From: Mediterraneibacter hominis
GTDB lineage: Bacteria; Bacillota; Clostridia; Lachnospirales; Lachnospiraceae
Direction: 5' to 3'
Assembly: GCF_014287475.1 (NCBI RefSeq)
Contig: NZ_JACOPF010000005.1
Location: 1-64,000 of the forward strand
DNA length: 64,000 nucleotides
Shown here: positions 25,294 through 34,879 of the stretch, one piece after another
Numbering within the stretch: the first letter of the stretch is position 1
Layout of the letters: every line of letters begins with the position of its first letter
Program-made: the position numbers and the translations under genes
Notes under the pieces: generated by a model
Databases searched by the model: none
What the model saw: only the letters and a program-made list of their open reading frames with translations
What the model was told of the DNA's origin: nothing

Positions 25294-26308
25294 ACTTTTT
25301 TCGGAAACCGAAAGGTGTAGCATACCCCAGCATATCTGCAATCTTATCGATAGAACAATCTGTTTCCAGTAATAGTTGGACAGCTTTACGCATTTTAATT
25401 TCCAGCATATTTTCCTGATAATTTTTCTGTGTATAATTTATAAGAATACGAGAAATCTGTCTCTCGCTATATCCAAAAAATAAGGCCAAATCTGAAAGCT
25501 TCAATGTCTGATAATGCTCCTGCATATATGCCAGAAGGAGTGTCACATCATGATTTCTATTACTGATCCCATCGTGATATACGTTGGCATGCACAGTATG
25601 CCTGTTTAACAGTCGGGCAAAGAGAAGCCTTAAGTAGGCTTCCTTTGTCTGTTCGTGATAAGGACGGCGGTAACGGATTTCTTCCAGTAGATTTATAACC
25701 AGGGTTTTTAACAGTGTATCCGTTTCGGTATGAAATAATAGATAAGAGTTTGTCTTGTAGCGGTAGAGTACGTCGCTAAAGAAAGTATGTAAAATATCAT
25801 TTTCAGTAAAATTCGAAAAAAATGTTTTTTGAAAAATGGAAGAACGGATCATAATATTTACAATCCGGCATCTGTCGTTGAAAGCGGAGATCCCGTGCTG
25901 TGTATTTGGTCCCATGATGAGAAAATCGCCTTCGGACAAATGAAGGATTTGATTGCCGGAATAATTTTTACACTCTCCGGTCAAAACAAATACGATTTCC
26001 AGATATGTATGGCCGTGGAGTAAAGTGGGCATATAATTCGGCGGAACGTGGGCGTAAATATCTGTATGGAAATAATTTAAAATACTGTCGTCAATATTGT
26101 TATGAAAGACGGTAGACACCTGATAGGATTTATCTTTGAAATAAGGGGAATTTTCTGCCTTGAACAGAGAAAGAACGTCAGATTGTCTGCAAGGCGAGTC
26201 TAAGTGGAACTCTGGATGTTCTAGATAATAAGCTTTATTGTATGCTTCCTCCTCTAATGTAAGGGAATCTATCCGAAACGTGTGTGTGAGACTGATATAT
26301 TCAGACAT
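25238..26308 (-). CDS. AraC-family regulator, probable rhamnose/rhamnoside regulator
   Basis: This 356-residue protein has a cupin-like sensor (HGHTYLEIVFVLTGECKNYSG, EGDFLIMGPNTQHGISAF) and a C-terminal AraC DNA-binding domain with two HTH units (LKLSDLALFFGYSERQISRIL; SIDKIADMLGYATPFGFRKKFKKRYGTTPFAFRK). It is divergent from the symporter and alpha-L-rhamnosidase genes, with 219 bases between the starts, the usual arrangement for a local activator of sugar uptake genes. Control by rhamnose or a rhamnoside is inferred from the neighbourhood only. Confidence 0.85.
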   Translation of the reverse strand: MSEYISLTHTFRIDSLTLEEEAYNKAYYLEHPEFHLDSPCRQSDVLSLFKAENSPYFKDKSYQVSTVFHNNIDDSILNYFHTDIYAHVPPNYMPTLLHGHTYLEIVFVLTGECKNYSGNQILHLSEGDFLIMGPNTQHGISAFNDRCRIVNIMIRSSIFQKTFFSNFTENDILHTFFSDVLYRYKTNSYLLFHTETDTLLKTLVINLLEEIRYRRPYHEQTKEAYLRLLFARLLNRHTVHANVYHDGISNRNHDVTLLLAYMQEHYQTLKLSDLALFFGYSERQISRILINYTQKNYQENMLEIKMRKAVQLLLETDCSIDKIADMLGYATPFGFRKKFKKRYGTTPFAFRKANRK

Positions 26309-26527
26309 TGTGTATTCTTCTCCTGATTCTGTAAGAGTTTATTGGATTATACGTCGTGCCTGACCTGACAGGTTAAAAAGAGTATAGCAAAGGATAGCTT
26401 TTAAGTAAACGATTTTAAGAGAAAAATGTCTGAAAAGTAGCTGATTTTGTCTGGTCAGATTGTTTTATAGATAGGAAAAACACATTAAAATGGGGACATA
26501 TTGAAGAAAAGACAAGGAGTGAAAATT

Positions 26528-27871
26528 ATGAGTAAGGACAAAGTAACGCTGAAAGAGAAAATCTCCTATGTGGCAGTGAATTTGGGAAATATTCCAATTA
26601 CAACTCTTATGAGTACATATTTATTGATTTTCTACACGAATATTGTCGGGTTAGATCCGGCAGATTGCGCAACTCTGTTTTTGATTGCGAGAATCGTAGA
26701 CGCTTTAAATGACCCTATTGTAGGCTTTTGTATTGATCATCTGCCAAATACAAAGTATGGACATTTTCGTCCTCCGTTGGTAGTAGGAACGATTTTGTGC
26801 AGCTTGAACTTTTTGCTGATCTGGTTTGGCCCGTTGATGGCAGAAGGTGGGAAACTGGTGATTGCTTATATTTCTTATCTTCTGATCGGCGTGTTGTTTC
26901 CGGTTATGGATATTTCCCTGAACAGTATGCTTCCGGTTATGACGACGGATATGAACGAACGAAATTCCTTAAGCGCGATCAAAGGTCTGTTTTATACTTT
27001 AGGTGTGTTGGGAATCAGCACAGCGGCTCCTATGATTTTAGGTGACACCTCTAATCAGGCAGGATATGTCCGCTTGGTATTGATTGTCACAGCGTTTGTA
27101 GCCGTTTTGTCAATCGGAGGTACTGTCGGATTAAAGGAACGCGTCAAACCGCAGCCGGGCAAGAGATACGGTGTGAAGGATTTATTTAAAATCATGGGGC
27201 AGAGACCAATTTGGTCAACCTTTCTGGCTTCTCTTTTGTATATGGTAGGCTTTACTATTATGAACACGGTAAACGCGTATTACTATACATATGTTATGGG
27301 AAATCTTCAGTTGTTCAGTGTAGTTTCCATGGTACAAACGATAGCGGTATTTCCGTCTATGTTTTTGCTGAGTGCGCTTATCAAGCGATTCGGAAAGAAA
27401 AAATTATATCTGGCAGGACTGGGGATATTCGGTATCCTTCCAATTATGCGTATGCTTGACGCTACCAGCATTCCGCTATTGATGGTAGTAACACTTCTGA
27501 TCGGATTTGGACAGGGGCTTTGTATGGCCTTGCTGTATGGAATCCAGGCGGACAATACGGATTACATAGAGGTTAAGACTGGACAGAGAGCAGAAGGAGC
27601 TGTTTCTTCCCTTTCCAGCTTTATCACGAAATTTGCGATGGGAGTAGGAGGGGCAATCCCGGGATACTTATTGGCGTTCGCAGGTTTTGACGCGGCGGCT
27701 GCGACACAGCCGGAGGCGGTAATCCATGTAATTATGATTTGTCTGGCTGTAATTCCGGCTGTATTTACCTTTGTTGCGGTGATCGTTTTCGGAAGATTTT
27801 ATCCGCTGAACAAGGAAAAACTGGAAGAACAGAACCAGTATCTTGCAGAGCTTAGGGCAAAATCAGAATAG
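26528..27871 (+). CDS. GPH-family (MelB-like) sugar:cation symporter
   Basis: This 447-residue transporter has about twelve helices. The signature near the N-terminus, ARIVDALNDPIVGFCIDHLPNTKYGHFRP, is the GPH/MelB cation- and sugar-site motif, followed later by QADNTDYIEVKTGQRAEG, typical of glycoside symporters. It likely imports a rhamnose-containing glycoside or rhamnose itself, given that the next gene is a GH78 rhamnosidase. Start at the ATG at 26528 with AAGGAG; the frame from TTG 26501 adds 9 residues and lacks a site. Confidence 0.88.
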   Translation: MSKDKVTLKEKISYVAVNLGNIPITTLMSTYLLIFYTNIVGLDPADCATLFLIARIVDALNDPIVGFCIDHLPNTKYGHFRPPLVVGTILCSLNFLLIWFGPLMAEGGKLVIAYISYLLIGVLFPVMDISLNSMLPVMTTDMNERNSLSAIKGLFYTLGVLGISTAAPMILGDTSNQAGYVRLVLIVTAFVAVLSIGGTVGLKERVKPQPGKRYGVKDLFKIMGQRPIWSTFLASLLYMVGFTIMNTVNAYYYTYVMGNLQLFSVVSMVQTIAVFPSMFLLSALIKRFGKKKLYLAGLGIFGILPIMRMLDATSIPLLMVVTLLIGFGQGLCMALLYGIQADNTDYIEVKTGQRAEGAVSSLSSFITKFAMGVGGAIPGYLLAFAGFDAAAATQPEAVIHVIMICLAVIPAVFTFVAVIVFGRFYPLNKEKLEEQNQYLAELRAKSE

Positions 27872-27883
27872 GAGGACAAGGCT

Positions 27884-30577
27884 TTGAGGCTAGAAAATTT
27901 GACAGTAGAACATCAGAGGGAACCTTTAGGTATCGATGTGAAAACACCCCGTTTCGCATGGGTGATCGTAAGTGACGAGGAAAATGTATTGCAGAGGGCG
28001 TACCAGATAGAAGTGTTTGTTGAGGGAGTGTGCATCTGCAACACAGGTAGGATTGAAACGGATCAGAGTATTGAAGTTACAGTAGATGCTCTGTGTTTAC
28101 GCCCTAAAACGCGCTATGACGTAAAAGTAGTTGTCTGGGACAATAAAGGGAATACTGCAAAAGGAAACACAGTCTTTGAAACAGGGTTGCTTGAGGAAAA
28201 ATGGAAGGCGGGCTGGATAGAGCCAAATCAGATTCCGACAGAGCCGACTACGGATTTCGATACAGTGAGTGAATTTAAAATTGTGACAGAGTCGAATCCA
28301 GACAGAGACTTTAAAGAATTTCAGCCTGTGAAGTATATTCGTATCCCGACAACAGTGAAAGAGAAGGTGAAAAGAGCGCGGGTCTATATGACGGCACACG
28401 GCGTATACCGCCTGGAAGTAAACGGTGCGCGGCCGGATAATAGAGAGTTTGCTCCGGAAAACAGCGCATACGAAAAGGTTCTATATTACCAGACATATGA
28501 CGTAACAGAGCAGCTTTTTACAGGGGAAAATATCTTTGGAGTTATGCTGGCAGACGGTTGGTGGAGTGGCAGAGTGGGAGCAAGCGGTGATAGCTGCCAG
28601 TATGGTGATAAAGTGGGACTTTTGTTCCAGGCAGAAATTACATATGAAAATGGAGAGGTGCAGACTATCACTGCGGAAAACGCGTTATCTTCCACGGGGC
28701 CACTTGTATTTTCCGATATTTTTGTGGGAGAAAAATATGATGCAGGAAAAGAGATGGACGGTTGGAATCGTCCTGGATTTGATGACAGCACTTGGGAAAA
28801 AGTAAATCCGGCAGATTATACAACCGAAAATGTAGCAGGGCAGTACGGGGAACCGGTAAGACCCATACAAGTGTTAAAACCGGAGCGTATTCTGCGTACA
28901 CCAAAAGGCGAAATGGTTGTAGATTTGGGGCAGGTTATCGCCGGACAGATGGAATTTACAGTGACATGCGAAGCAGGCAGGGTAATCCGTCTAGAGCATT
29001 CTGAAGTGCTGGATAAGGACGGAAACTACTATAATAATATTCTCGGAATAAATAAGGAGCAGACGGATTTTTATATCACAAAGAAAGGACAGCAGACATA
29101 TAAGCCTTATTTTACGTATCATGGTTTTCGTTATGTAAAGGTGAGTGGATGGCCAGGAGAACCGAAGGCAGAGGATTTTAAAGCCTATGTATTGACGTCG
29201 GAGATGCAGGATATTGGAAACTTTGAAACTTCGGATGAAAGAATCAATCGCCTGCAAAAAAATATCTGGTGGAGCCAGATTGCGAATACACTGTCAATTC
29301 CAACAGACTGCCCCCAGAGAGAACGGGCGGGTTGGACTGGAGACATTATGGCGTACGCGCCGACTATGGTATTTTTAAGACAGAGCAATGCCTTTTTGAC
29401 AAGGTGGATGCAGTCGCTTAGAGCAGATCAATTAGAGGACGGACAGGTGCCAAGTGTTGTTCCGTATTTGAAAGCCTATAAGGCGGTGCAGAATTTATTT
29501 GGTACGAACAGTAGCTGTGGCTGGGGGGACGCGGTACTCAGAGTCCCATTGGCGGTATATCAGGCATATGGAGACAGAAAGATTTTGGAAGAAAATTATG
29601 ATGCGATGAAAAAATGGCTTGCCTATATCCAAAGAACTGCCGAGAACCAACATCCAGAGGAATATGATACTTGGGATGAAACACATAAAGAGAGAAGCAG
29701 ATACCTTTGGAATACAGGTTTCCATTTTGGGGACTGGCTTGTGCCGAGTATGGTATTAAATAATCCAGACGGCGGCGCAATGATAGAAACAGCATTCAAG
29801 ACCAAAAAAGTTGTTGCGCCGGCATATTATGCTTATAGCACGAGCCTCATGGCAGAAATGGCAGAGATACTCGGTAAAGAGCAGGATAAAAAATATTTTG
29901 AAACTTTGAATAGAAAAATCAGAAAGGCATTTATCGAGGAATATGTCCATGAAGACGGAACCATTGAGGAGGATTTACAGGGGCTTTATGTGATAGCCTT
30001 GAAAAATGGTTTGGTTACGGAGAAAATCAGACCTAAAATGGCGGCACACCTAAGAAAAATGATTGCAGAAAATAGAGGATGTCTTGATACAGGGTTCTTG
30101 AGTATTCTTTTTCTTATGGATGTGCTGTGTGAAAACGATATGCGCGATGTAGCGTACAGCTTGCTGTATCAGAACAAATGCCCGAGCTGGTTGTATGAAG
30201 TGGAAAAGGGTGCAACGACTATGTGGGAAAGCTGGGGAGCGATTTCGGAGGACGGAACCGTCAGTACATACAGCTACAATCATTACGCCTTCGGTTGCGT
30301 GGGTGAGTGGCTGTATCGTGAAATTGGCGGAATTAATATGGAAGCTCCGGGGTATAAAAAAATCAAAATTTCCCCGCATATGGATTGCGGTCTTACAAGT
30401 GCGCAGACAAGTTTTTACAGTCCATACGGTCTGATCTCTGTGAAATGGGAAATTACCAGCACAGGAAGTAAAAATGTACAGGTTCAAATTCCGGTAAATA
30501 CGACAGCGGATATTGCGATAGAGGGAATGGAAGCCAAGACGGTTGGAAGTGGAAGTTACTCTTTTATAATTCAATAA
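27884..30577 (+). CDS. alpha-L-rhamnosidase, GH78
   Basis: This 897-residue glycoside hydrolase releases terminal alpha-L-rhamnose. No signal peptide is seen, so it acts in the cytoplasm on imported rhamnosides. Order: N-terminal beta domains (about 1-330, with the Bac_rhamnosid_N-like YQTYDVTEQLFTGENIFGVMLADGWW), a middle beta-sandwich, the alpha/alpha-barrel (about 440-790) and a C-terminal beta domain. The active-site segment DCPQRERAGWTGD carries D475, E480 and D487, matching the acidic residues of characterised GH78 enzymes; a further Glu lies in the TTMWESW region. The start is TTG at 27884 with GGAGG 8 bases upstream. It is in an operon with the symporter (12-base gap). Confidence 0.93.
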   Translation: MRLENLTVEHQREPLGIDVKTPRFAWVIVSDEENVLQRAYQIEVFVEGVCICNTGRIETDQSIEVTVDALCLRPKTRYDVKVVVWDNKGNTAKGNTVFETGLLEEKWKAGWIEPNQIPTEPTTDFDTVSEFKIVTESNPDRDFKEFQPVKYIRIPTTVKEKVKRARVYMTAHGVYRLEVNGARPDNREFAPENSAYEKVLYYQTYDVTEQLFTGENIFGVMLADGWWSGRVGASGDSCQYGDKVGLLFQAEITYENGEVQTITAENALSSTGPLVFSDIFVGEKYDAGKEMDGWNRPGFDDSTWEKVNPADYTTENVAGQYGEPVRPIQVLKPERILRTPKGEMVVDLGQVIAGQMEFTVTCEAGRVIRLEHSEVLDKDGNYYNNILGINKEQTDFYITKKGQQTYKPYFTYHGFRYVKVSGWPGEPKAEDFKAYVLTSEMQDIGNFETSDERINRLQKNIWWSQIANTLSIPTDCPQRERAGWTGDIMAYAPTMVFLRQSNAFLTRWMQSLRADQLEDGQVPSVVPYLKAYKAVQNLFGTNSSCGWGDAVLRVPLAVYQAYGDRKILEENYDAMKKWLAYIQRTAENQHPEEYDTWDETHKERSRYLWNTGFHFGDWLVPSMVLNNPDGGAMIETAFKTKKVVAPAYYAYSTSLMAEMAEILGKEQDKKYFETLNRKIRKAFIEEYVHEDGTIEEDLQGLYVIALKNGLVTEKIRPKMAAHLRKMIAENRGCLDTGFLSILFLMDVLCENDMRDVAYSLLYQNKCPSWLYEVEKGATTMWESWGAISEDGTVSTYSYNHYAFGCVGEWLYREIGGINMEAPGYKKIKISPHMDCGLTSAQTSFYSPYGLISVKWEITSTGSKNVQVQIPVNTTADIAIEGMEAKTVGSGSYSFIIQ

Positions 30578-30613
30578 AGAAAAATATAAGGAATAGGATT
30601 GACACTGCAAATG

Positions 30614-30648
30614 AGGACGGTATTTTTCATAAATAGCGTCCTTTTTTT
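30614..30648 (+). terminator. Rho-independent terminator
   Basis: AGGACG...CGTCCT, with internal A/T pairing, is followed by seven T residues, 37 bases after the rhamnosidase stop. This separates the uptake unit from the kinase unit. A TATAAT (30665-30670) downstream may be the -10 of the kinase promoter. Confidence 0.75.
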
Positions 30649-30707
30649 GTCCTTGTTTTTCTTTTATAATATAAATATGTTGAAAAAATACGAAGGAGGC
30701 ACGAAAA

Positions 30708-32102
30708 ATGGATAAATATTATTTAGCCATTGATATTGGGGCATCCAGTGGACGTCACATGCTGGCATCTATCCAGGATGGGAAGATGCAGCTTGAAGAA
30801 GTGTACCGCTTTCCGAATGGGATGGATAATAAGGACGGTACTCTGTGCTGGGATGTAGACCGACTGTTTACAGAGATCAAAAACGGCCTGAAGAAATGTA
30901 AAGAAGTCGGCAAGATTCCGGTGTCTATGTCCATTGATACATGGGGCGTGGATTATGTTTTGCTGGACAAGGATGACAATATCTTAGGAGATACAGTCGG
31001 ATACCGCGACAGCCGCACAAATGGTATGGACGAGAAAGTATACGAAAAAATTTCCCTGGAAGATTTATATAAGAGAACGGGAATTCAAAAGCAGATGTTT
31101 AATACCATTTACCAGCTGATGGCGGTGAAAGAGACACATCCGGAATATATGGAGAAGGCAGAAGCGCTTCTTATGATTCCTGATTACTTCCATTTCCTGC
31201 TGACAGGGGTGAAGAAGAACGAATACACCAATGCGACTACAGGACAGCTCATCAGCCCTAAGACAAATGACTGGGACTACGAATTGATGGAACTGCTTGG
31301 ATTTAATACGAAAATGTTCCAGCCGGTATCTATGCCGGGAACCGTTGTTGGAAACTTTACAAAGGAGATTCAAGAGGAAGTTGGCTTTGACTGTACCGTC
31401 GTACTTCCTGCAACTCACGATACAGGTTCGGCAGTGCTCGCAGTACCGACAAACGACGACAACGCGATCTATATCAGTTCTGGGACATGGTCATTGATGG
31501 GAATTGAACGGAAAGAAGCGGACTGCTCTCTTGAGAGCATGAAGGCAAATTTCACAAATGAAGGCGGTTATGATCATCGCTTCCGTTTTCTGAAGAATAT
31601 TATGGGTCTGTGGATGATCCAGTCTGTAAAGAAAGAATTTACAGAAGATTTATCCTTTGCAGAAATCTGTGCAAGAGCTTCCAAAGAAACGATCCCGTCA
31701 ATCGTAGATTGTAATGACGACTGCTTCCTGGCACCGGATAGTATGATTGAAGCAGTACAGAAGTTCTGCAGGGATACAAACCAGCAGGTTCCGGAGAGTG
31801 TGGCGGAGATTTCTGCGGTTATCTATAACAGTCTGGCAAAATGCTACGGTGATACCATCAAAGAGATTGAAGAAATCACCGGAAATACATATGATACAAT
31901 CTATGTGGTAGGAGGCGGCTCCAACGCGGGATACTTAAATGAACTGACAGCAAAGTATACCGGCAAGAAAGTATCTGCGGGACCGGGAGAAGCCACTGCA
32001 ATCGGAAATGTGATTGTGCAGCTTTTACATGACGGCGTGTTTAAGAACTTGCCGGAGGCAAGAGAGTGTGTAAGAGAGTCATTTGATATAAAGATGTATT
32101 AG
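30708..32102 (+). CDS. rhaB: rhamnulokinase (FGGY family)
   Basis: This 464-residue sugar kinase phosphorylates L-rhamnulose at O1 using ATP. The FGGY fold is shown by the N-terminal phosphate loop DIGASSGRHMLA (residues 6-17), SIDTWGVDYVLLD, GYRDSRTNGM and the C-terminal adenosine motif VVGGGSNAGYLNELTA. The pairing of DTWGVD and YRDSRT is typical of RhaB. It follows the rhamnosidase unit and precedes the isomerase, which fits rhamnose use. It is also close to L-fuculokinases in fold, but length and motifs favour RhaB. Confidence 0.9.
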   Translation: MDKYYLAIDIGASSGRHMLASIQDGKMQLEEVYRFPNGMDNKDGTLCWDVDRLFTEIKNGLKKCKEVGKIPVSMSIDTWGVDYVLLDKDDNILGDTVGYRDSRTNGMDEKVYEKISLEDLYKRTGIQKQMFNTIYQLMAVKETHPEYMEKAEALLMIPDYFHFLLTGVKKNEYTNATTGQLISPKTNDWDYELMELLGFNTKMFQPVSMPGTVVGNFTKEIQEEVGFDCTVVLPATHDTGSAVLAVPTNDDNAIYISSGTWSLMGIERKEADCSLESMKANFTNEGGYDHRFRFLKNIMGLWMIQSVKKEFTEDLSFAEICARASKETIPSIVDCNDDCFLAPDSMIEAVQKFCRDTNQQVPESVAEISAVIYNSLAKCYGDTIKEIEEITGNTYDTIYVVGGGSNAGYLNELTAKYTGKKVSAGPGEATAIGNVIVQLLHDGVFKNLPEARECVRESFDIKMY

Positions 32103-32160
32103 AACTGTCAAATACGGGAGAGGATTCCCAGACAAGTTTGGAAATGAAGGAGGAGAAAAA

Positions 32161-33579
32161 ATGTTAGTTGAGACAAAAGCAAAAGTAGGTGTATTTTCAA
32201 TCGCGTTAGGAGCATACCTGCCGCAGTTCCCGTCTTTAGTACCAGAATTTGAGGCACAGTATGATGCGTTTAAGAAAACACTTCCCGAGACAGTGGAAAT
32301 TATTGACGGCGGAATGGTAACAACAAAGGAGCAGTCCCAGGAAGCGGGCAATTTATTCCGCGCGGCAGATGTAGATCTTGTATTTATGCAGCTGCTTACT
32401 TATGCAACATCCTATAACATGCTTCCGGCAGTGAAGGATCTGGATGTTCCGGTTGTACTTGTCAATGTACAGAAATTAAAAGCATTGGATTACGATCATA
32501 CAGATATTGCGTCCTGGCTTGGAGAAGGCTATGCATGCGGCGCTGTCGGCGAGATGGTGGCAGACCTTGAGAGATATGGCAAGAGACACGCAGTGATTAC
32601 CGGTGTTGTCGAAGGAGGCGATCCGGCTGTTCAGTCAGAAATTGAGAGCTGGTGCCGCGCTGCACAGGTAAGAAGAAGATTCCGCGACACTAATATTGCG
32701 CAGATCGGAAGACCTTATCCGGGTATGATGGATCTCTACATTGATGAGTCCAATCTGTACAGAAGAATGGATTTGTATACGAAACAGTTCGACTGGGAGA
32801 AGATGTGGGCGATTGCGGATGACATTACAGACGAAGACGCGATCCGCGCAAAGGCACAGGACATCCTGGATACATTCGATATCGAAGGCGGCGGAAGCAT
32901 TGAAGAAGTATGGGAGATGGCAAAATATGTCGTAGCTTTTGAGCAGTGGGTGAAAGATGAAAAGCTTGGTCTGATTGCTTCCCACTATGACGGCTTTGCA
33001 CAGGGAAAAGCCGGCGTTCTTGACAGTATGCTCATTCCTGCATTTTCCATGCTGATTAAGCAGGGGACGGCATGTGCGGTAGAAGGAGATATGAAGGTTG
33101 CTATGGCAATGAGCATCTTAAAGACAATCTCCGGAACAGGACAGCTTGCGGAGATGTACTCTATTGACTTTAACGACGATATTGCCATCATCGGACACAG
33201 TGGATCTGGTGATGCGGATATTTCCGATAAGAAACCGACTATGAAGATTGTGAAAGTATTCCACGGTAAAACAGGCGGCGGCTATCTGACACAGTTCTAT
33301 CCATACACAGGTCCTGTTACCTATCTGGCTATTACACAGGATGGAGACGGACACTTTAAGTTCATTGTTGCAGAAGGCGTGAATGAGGAAGGCAAGATTC
33401 TTTCCTTTGGCGATACAAATATGAGAACACGCTTTACCTGCGGAGCAAGAGAATTTGTAAACCGCTGGAGCGAATGTGGACCGACACATCATTTTGCGGC
33501 CGCTACAGGCAGACATATCGATACAATACTGAAGGTAGCGAAGATCTTTAATGTTCCGGTTGATATTGTAACTAGATAA
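32161..33579 (+). CDS. L-arabinose/L-fucose isomerase-fold protein, candidate L-rhamnose isomerase
   Basis: This 472-residue protein has the AraA/FucI-type fold: an N-terminal Rossmann-like domain (LPQFPSLVPEFEAQYDAF, DLVFMQLLTYATSYNMLPAV), a middle section with GRPYPGMMD, and a C-terminal beta domain (TACAVEGDMKVAMAMSILKTISGTGQLAEMYS, GHSGSGDAD, ARTFT-like MRTRFTCGAREFVNRWSECGPTHHFAAATGR). It is unlike classical TIM-barrel RhaA, and no RhaA is visible in the window. Located 58 bases after rhaB with GGAGG before the ATG, it is the best candidate for converting L-rhamnose to L-rhamnulose. Substrate is inferred from context. Confidence 0.75.
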   Translation: MLVETKAKVGVFSIALGAYLPQFPSLVPEFEAQYDAFKKTLPETVEIIDGGMVTTKEQSQEAGNLFRAADVDLVFMQLLTYATSYNMLPAVKDLDVPVVLVNVQKLKALDYDHTDIASWLGEGYACGAVGEMVADLERYGKRHAVITGVVEGGDPAVQSEIESWCRAAQVRRRFRDTNIAQIGRPYPGMMDLYIDESNLYRRMDLYTKQFDWEKMWAIADDITDEDAIRAKAQDILDTFDIEGGGSIEEVWEMAKYVVAFEQWVKDEKLGLIASHYDGFAQGKAGVLDSMLIPAFSMLIKQGTACAVEGDMKVAMAMSILKTISGTGQLAEMYSIDFNDDIAIIGHSGSGDADISDKKPTMKIVKVFHGKTGGGYLTQFYPYTGPVTYLAITQDGDGHFKFIVAEGVNEEGKILSFGDTNMRTRFTCGAREFVNRWSECGPTHHFAAATGRHIDTILKVAKIFNVPVDIVTR

Positions 33580-33693
33580 AGGAAGAGATTCCGCAGTAAA
33601 ACAGCCAATAAGGCGAAAGCCTTTTGGAATATAAAAAATTATTTTTCAATTTTTCCTCCAAAAAAGTTAGAAAAATAAAAACCTAACCCAAAG

Positions 33694-33742
33694 AAAAAGA
33701 ACTCTGTAAAATCATTTTGTGATTTTACGGGGTTCTTTTTCT
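33694..33742. terminator. bidirectional hairpin terminator
   Basis: A 22-bp stem (two G:T pairs) with loop TTTTG has A-rich and T-rich flanks on the two sides, so it can terminate both the isomerase transcript and the convergent LysR transcript. The LysR stop codon lies inside the stem. Confidence 0.82.
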
Positions 33743-34647
33743 TCGCTGTTAAGGCGATCAAACGGATAATGCGTAACATAGCGTGTGAAGCTTCGAATGG
33801 AAGGATAGTCGAGAAGCTCTTTTAGTGTGACATAGTATATCCGCCGGACAATCACTTCTTCCAGGGGAATAATCCGAAACTCTTTTGTCTGCATGGAACG
33901 GGCGATAGAATCCGAGGAAAAACCAACGCCGAAATTCTGCGCGGCGAGCCGGACGACTGCATCTGACTGGCTTGTTTCACAGATACACGCAGGTGTAATG
34001 TGATATTGTTCAAAATACTGGACAAGCTGGCGGTAAAAAGCGGAAGCTCTGGAGGGCATTATAACTGGTACATTATGAAGCTCCCTGAGGGAGAGAGACT
34101 TCTTTCCGGCAAAAGGATGCCCGGAAGAAACAACGGCAACGTAGCGATCCATCATGATCCTTCGAAAGAATAAATCCTTTTGCAGTTCAAATTGCTCGTC
34201 AGAACCAATGATGAAAGCGCTGTGCAGCTTCCGCTTTAAAAGCTGCTCGAGCAAAATAGAGGTGCCGTCAATTTTCAAGTCGTACTTTAAATTAGTATAA
34301 AGCTTTCGATAGTCTGCCAATACTTGAAAAAGGTTAATGTAACCGGCAATCCAGAGCATACCGATACGAAGAGTACCCTCCTGTAAAATACTGTGTTTAT
34401 GCATTAATTCGGAAAGCTGCGTGGTTTCACCTACAATACGCTGTGCATGAACCAGGAATTGCTCTCCTGCCTCGCTTAAGCTTACAGACTTAGAATGTCG
34501 GATAAGCAGGGAGATTCCAAGCTCCTTCTCCAGATTGATAATCTGCTGGGAGAGGGAGGGCTGGGAAATGTATAGATTTTTAGCGGCGGCAGAAATGCTT
34601 TTTTCTTTTGCAATTTCAAGAAAATAGCGTAATTGTTGAAGTTGCAT
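33712..34647 (-). CDS. LysR-family transcriptional regulator
   Basis: This 311-residue protein has the N-terminal LysR helix-turn-helix (LRYFLEIAKEKSISAAAKNLYISQPSLSQQIINLEKELG, residues 6-45) and a periplasmic-binding-protein-like effector domain (about 90-295). It is divergent from the SLC13 transporter/FAD oxidoreductase unit and presumably controls it. The ATG at 34647 follows an AGGAG site; the frame upstream to 34773 runs through the A/T-rich regulatory region and is not used. The inducer is probably an organic anion brought in by the transporters. Confidence 0.9.
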   Translation of the reverse strand: MQLQQLRYFLEIAKEKSISAAAKNLYISQPSLSQQIINLEKELGISLLIRHSKSVSLSEAGEQFLVHAQRIVGETTQLSELMHKHSILQEGTLRIGMLWIAGYINLFQVLADYRKLYTNLKYDLKIDGTSILLEQLLKRKLHSAFIIGSDEQFELQKDLFFRRIMMDRYVAVVSSGHPFAGKKSLSLRELHNVPVIMPSRASAFYRQLVQYFEQYHITPACICETSQSDAVVRLAAQNFGVGFSSDSIARSMQTKEFRIIPLEEVIVRRIYYVTLKELLDYPSIRSFTRYVTHYPFDRLNSEEKEPRKITK

Positions 34648-34716
34648 AAAATTCTCCTTTCTGCTGTTATAAATAGATATAAAAAATATAAAACAAGTAC
34701 AAAAAATGGAGGTGTT

Positions 34717-34731
34717 ATAGGAAAAACCTAT
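34717..34731. promoter_or_regulatory. LysR-type operator, T-N11-A palindrome
   Basis: ATAGG-AAAAA-CCTAT is a dyad of the length and T-N11-A form bound by LysR regulators. It lies between the divergent LysR and SLC13 genes, followed by an AT-only palindrome (AATATAATTATATT) near 34739-34755. Confidence 0.6.
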
Positions 34732-34879
34732 CGATATAATAATATAATTATATTTTACAAATGTCAATTTCATTCATAAGATATAAATAAATGAAAAACA
34801 TGTCGACAGTGTTTTGCGTAAAGGGCAGCAAGAAACGGACAGGTTTTTGCCAGGCCCTATGAAAGGAGAGAGTAGCAAG

